DNA of 31,416 bases, from contig JBNGIO010006415.1 in assembly GCA_049999805.1 (NCBI GenBank), positions 82,113 to 113,528 of the forward strand, read 5' to 3'. The stretch's first letter is position 1, and each line of letters starts with the position of its first letter. The notes beneath the pieces are model-generated. The model was not told where the DNA came from, made no database searches, and saw nothing but the letters and a program-made list of their open reading frames with translations. The position numbers were made by a program, and so were the translations under genes. Of the stretch, positions 27,621-31,416 are shown piece after piece. Source of the stretch: Folioceros fuciformis. Lineage: Eukaryota > Anthocerotophyta > Anthocerotopsida > Anthocerotales.

Positions 27621-28220
27621 GGTGTTCATTTTGCTCTTGAAAGTTGGAAAGAGTCGGACGAAGACGAGTTGCAAACCTAATTACTGGTGTCGGAAGGATC
27701 CATAACTAGAACACCTTCATGTCCCACGAGTATTTGAGAAACAAAATTGAGAACATGCCATTGAAACCAACTCATAAATTTACTAGAAACCGTGAATCAT
27801 AACATGGCTCAGCCTAGTGGCACCATCTTCTTTGCTAATGTGGGCCCCTTCCGCCATCGGCAACTCTACCAGCGAGCTAGAAGTTTTGTCACTTGGATCC
27901 CTACTAGACGCTTGAGGCTGAACAACGAGACCATGTTCCCACAACATAGCGAGGTTGGGGCTGCCCACTCGCGAGGCGGTTAATAACCAAAAAAAAAAAT
28001 GTCCATCATAATCGGATTTTCTTGCTCGTTTTTGCTTAGGCCTTCGATCTAGACATGCTCATCACAGCACTCTTCGATGAGACCACCAAGCCTTGATATC
28101 CATGTAGCTCTCATCTCTTAGAGTCCATATAGCCCGATAGAGGAGACAACCCACACAAGCAACATAAGGAATAGAAAGCATATCCTCATGCGCTAAGCAT
28201 CAAATTGTGGGCAATCCTTT
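27621..28220. other. AT-rich DNA with no supported gene
   Basis: Contains two overlapping open frames of about 60 codons at 27783-27983 on opposite strands, without recognised motifs. Probably repeat-derived filler. Confidence 0.4.
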
Positions 28221-28686
28221 GAAGATAATTGAATACCAACTGCCCTTTGAGTTGAAATGGGCCTAGCACGAATTCTTTGCTAAAAAATCATACGTGGGAT
28301 TTGGTACTACTTCCTCTTGGTTGCCAACCTATCCTTTGCAAATGGGTCTAAAACTAAATTAAATAGTGGTTCAATAAATGTGATGGTCCTCTCAAGTTTA
28401 TTGGTTTTCTTCAAAGCCACGCTCATAGTAATGTTTATTACCTTGTAGATGGCTCTAACTTGATCAATCTAGCCTATAAGGTGATACCATATGTATGTTT
28501 GGAGCTAGAATGCAAATGATTAACTCTGGGAAGGATATGCTAAGGGCAAAATTTGATATGAAGGATATTGGAGTGCCAATTCTTTATGACTGCTCTAGTG
28601 GTCAAATTTTTAAACATCAACAAAAGTATGTAAGGGAAATTCTTGCTTGCCCTTGCAAGTGTGACATGTGGCTTAAAGGAGCATGA
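28221..28686 (+). mobile_element. Ty1/copia retrotransposon remnant (reverse transcriptase)
   Basis: Two disconnected bits of copia pol are visible. Near 28285-28370, frame-shifted pieces read KNHTWDLVLLPLGCQPILCKW and then KTKLNSGSIN, matching the copia KNxTWxLVxLPxGxxxIxCKWVxKxKxNxDGSI entry to the RT domain; the shift falls within the WV codons. Near 28530-28660, DMLRAKFDMKDIG and QKYVREIL match the LKxxFxMKDLG...QxxYxxxIL stretch after the YVDD active site. The roughly 130 residues that normally lie between, including the YVDD motif, are missing. No LTRs were identified. The element is dead. Confidence 0.75.
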
Positions 28687-30603
28687 TGATTCAGTCTTCA
28701 GTAGGTGGAGGGGTTTGATCCCTTCATATATTTAGGGTTTGTTCCCTTGAGTGTTAAAGGCTTTCAATCATAGAGATAAGTGTGACAATCATGCCATTGA
28801 TCTGGTTGATGGCTTGGACAATTACCCTGGAGGTGAGGTGGGCATGCAATTCCATGGAAACGATAGGGCTTTCATGCATTTGTGCTGCAGATTGGTTTCT
28901 GTCAAGATTTGGATTCTCTAAGCACAAGGATTATCTTCTTTGGTTGAAATTTACCCTACCCAAATCACTTAGCAAGGATGCCCAATTTTGATGGATATAA
29001 GCCTTGCTCTAATCGCATTGTGGAGGTTACCAATTCTCCAAAGAATTACTGTAGAATTTCTCCCTAACCCTCAAAATGGGAAGGACCACCACGTACCATG
29101 CATAGTAGTTCCTTCTCCTAGGCATTTTTCAAGAAATGAGAAATAACTTGTAGCACAAGAACGCGCGACATCAACATCATTAACATCCATACATGCTAGG
29201 CATTGCAATCATGCGCTTGCACTCAATTCTTTCTTACATTTGCTGTGATACCGAGAAAGAGAAGAGGAATGAGATGAACTCAGGACTAAACTCTTTCATT
29301 CATTACATACAATACCAAAAAGTTCTCTTATCAAGTTACCAAAACAACACAACCCTAGTTTATCTTTGCGGATTACAGATGTTCCATCTCCACATCTACT
29401 CCAACAAGCAAGGCTAGCATGCTGGATTACACTACCAGTCCAATTAGCGTCATGCTGAGTCTTGTCACACCAAAGTTCAATTATCCTTTCTCCAAGGCCT
29501 GTTTTGAAATCATCAATTTTAGGGTTCCTTTTTCACATTTTATTTTCTTTCATTATTTTTTTTCTTATTTATTTATTTATTTTTTAACTTCTATATTTTT
29601 ATCATAAAAAAATAGTATTGTACCAAAGCCCCTTGCAATTACATACGAACTACTTGAGCACGTAGATATTCTAGGGCTACCAACTTTTTTTTGTCAAAGA
29701 CTAAGCTTTGATTATAGAAGAGACCTCATATAATTGGATTCAAAGAATTTTTGCTTTTTTTAGCAAAGACTAAGCTTTGATTATAGAAGAGTCCTCATAT
29801 AATTGGATTGCAAGAATTTTTGCTCATAGTAAGTGTATAATGGCTTGCACCAAGTAAACAACTCTTACGATGAGCGATAACATAGGTTTAATGAAGCAAA
29901 TTTTCTCTTTGACTCCTTGATGATCGACAATTTTATGTCGTGCTACACAAGATCTTGTTTCTCAACAATTGAATCTTTTCACCCTGAGACTGTTGAATCC
30001 TATTATACTTTATATATATATACTTAGCATAGATTCATATATATATGGGGTGGCCAACCCCTACGTTGAGATACACATATATTCTTACAATAGTGCACAC
30101 AAGATAGATATCTCCCCTTGAGTGCTTGCTTCGTGTCGTGCACACCAAGGCTACTAGTCATCATTGCACTCTTTGGTGGCTCACTTCACACGAGATCGAC
30201 GAAAAGAGCAGCTTCTCTGCTTCTCTTCTCGACATCTTAGGGTCGATCACCAACCACCAACCACAAGATTAATCTCCTCTACCATCCGAAATTGCGCTAA
30301 CCCAATGAGCCTAACATCCTGTGGCCAAGTTGAAAACGACTATTTGACAACCTCAAGTCTCAACCGCTCTAGATATTTCCTACACAACTTAAACAATCTG
30401 ACCTTTATAATTGTCTGACAAACTTCATTTGGGTCACAATAAATGTAACGTTTGACGACTATAAAGCCAACAGCCAGCATCGCCTCCAAACCAGATGCAA
30501 TTCAAGCAACCAACTCAACCACAACCAATCCATGCGACGAACTCAATGTCACAAGTTTATTACACATAGGTTCTAATTTACATATTGCCTACTTTATACA
30601 AAT
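28687..30603. other. AT-rich repeat-derived DNA without a supported gene
   Basis: About 1.9 kb with T-rich and TA-rich tracts (29520-29600; (TA)n at 30010-30045) and a 69-bp duplication at 29695-29830. Open frames of 60-85 codons show no homology. Likely old transposon sequence. Confidence 0.5.
29695..29830. repeat. 69-bp tandem duplication
   Basis: The segment caaagactaagctttgatta starts at 29695 and again at 29764. Each runs through tagaagag(a/t)cctcatataattggatt and on to aatttttgct, with only a few differences. Confidence 0.9.
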
Positions 30604-31347
30604 CTAAATCTTATCATATAGATGAAATTCAGTTCGCCTCTTTTCCAATTCTCTATAAATTTCAGCTAATGTTCTAGCAACATCTACTCTCATAGAATCC
30701 TCCTCCACCTTAAAGCCACTGCATTCATGAGCACCCAATTTTTGCATATCATGCACCACCCATAACTTATCTTCCTCATCCTCTTCATCCTGTCCTCTTA
30801 AAGAAGTCGTCATGTTTACCACACATGCATCCTACCCATCCTCCTGCCACTGTAACTTGAGTGGAATAGTTGCCAAGTTCATTCCATCCCCTTGTCACCA
30901 ACTTGGACGATAATAGAATTCTTCTATCCATAAGTCCACACCTCCTCCAGGCATAAACAGAGCTTCGAGTCCCAGAATGACATCAAAATTTCCAAAATTG
31001 ACTATGAAGCACCTCACTTCAATGGTGGTCTCCTCCTTAGTTCTAGGCTTAAAGCACAACTGTAATTTTTCTTTTGTTTTAGGTGCACGAACAGACACCG
31101 GCCTGTATGTACAACAGGAGGTGTCTACTCCTACTACTGCCTGCCTCCCTCTCTCCACCCCCGCGTCTGCGAGCTTGCCGACACTCCCTTCAATTTCTTC
31201 AAATGACTTCGTCTTCTCCACCCTTTGTCCCGCAGAACCATGACCTTGCTCTTCCTCAACCTTGCCTCCCTCACATGTAAATTGCACTGGTTTCCTTTGT
31301 TTGCGCTGCTCTATGAAGATAGGTCTACTCTCCTCCTCAACCTCCAC
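30604..31347 (-). pseudogene. Interrupted retropepsin-like retroelement reading frame
   Basis: On the minus strand one frame runs from about 31347 to 30604 with two in-frame stops. It reads VEEESRPIFIEQRKQRKPV, a polar acidic linker, VGVDTSCCTYRPVSVRAP, and IEVRCFIVNFGNFDVILGLE. After EEFYYRPSW there is a TGA (probably Trp), then LATIPLKLQWQEDG, a TAG, and a tail VNMTTSLRGQDEEDEEDK through YRELEKRRTEFHLYDK. The FxVNFGNFDVILGLxxL phrase resembles the second half of retroviral-type aspartic proteases of Ty3/gypsy elements, and DTS could be the counterpart of the DTG active site. The spacing is shorter than usual, so the assignment is tentative. The frame may extend beyond the right edge. Confidence 0.45.
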
Positions 31348-31416
31348 TGGCTTCTCGTTCTCAATTTCTTGCCTAACCTCGACCTATCTTTGCTCACACT
31401 CATGTCACTCTACCAT

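Noticed and set aside
1-31416. CRISPR array, operon or bacterial defence system
   Set aside because: The window is plant nuclear DNA with spliced genes; the direct repeats are contiguous tandems without unique spacers.

Overview
The window is nuclear DNA of a land plant. Genes have short GT-AG introns (about 60-170 bp), plastid and mitochondrial targeting extensions, and plant-only families: PSB33/LIL8, thylakoid-lumen TL20.3, an OSB-type organellar ssDNA-binding protein, plastid SecE, a CYP88-type P450, ALDH10 and a PLS-class PPR protein. The very long, homogenised PPR repeat array, the small introns and the CYP88 gene suggest a seedless plant (bryophyte or lycophyte grade). That placement is inference and the species cannot be fixed from this sequence.

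Layout. 1-2043: a membrane protein with an Ala-Pro-Glu-Val-Val-Glu repeat (minus strand, runs off the left edge) diverges from PSB33/LIL8 (plus). 2430-5350: plastid SecE (plus) converges on OSB (minus). 5657-6908: TL20.3-like pentapeptide protein (minus). 7714-8811: an intronless, AT-rich papain-type cysteine protease (plus) with unusual active-site surroundings. 9877-10488: a plant-specific protein of unknown function (minus) next to a 100-N gap. 11462-14485: a 15-exon peroxisomal aminoaldehyde/betaine aldehyde dehydrogenase (minus). 14980-15803: a membrane-anchored J-domain protein (minus). 17139-21668: a 1509-residue PPR protein (plus). 22351-24812: a 9-exon CYP88-like P450 (plus). 25053-25123: tRNA-Gly(GCC).

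From about 25.1 kb the character changes to AT-rich, gene-poor DNA. It holds 89-90 bp direct repeats, a 100-N gap with identical 38-bp sequence on both sides, an intronless protein kinase that may be a retrocopy, a lipoxygenase pseudogene fragment, a decayed Ty1/copia reverse-transcriptase remnant and, at the right edge, an interrupted retropepsin-like reading frame.

Several genes serve organelles: PSB33 and TL20.3 (thylakoid), SecE (thylakoid/envelope Sec translocase), OSB (organelle DNA maintenance) and the PPR protein (organelle RNA). They are separate single-gene units, not an operon or a visible cluster. I saw no new multi-gene system. The most useful leads are the 12-triplet PPR array, the GC-AG intron in the TL20.3 gene, the Val at the substrate-deciding position of ALDH10, the CGDCW cysteine protease and the assembly artefact at 25.5 kb. 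Exon boundaries were read by eye from splice consensus, reading phase and family homology, and each joined gene was checked to stay in frame.
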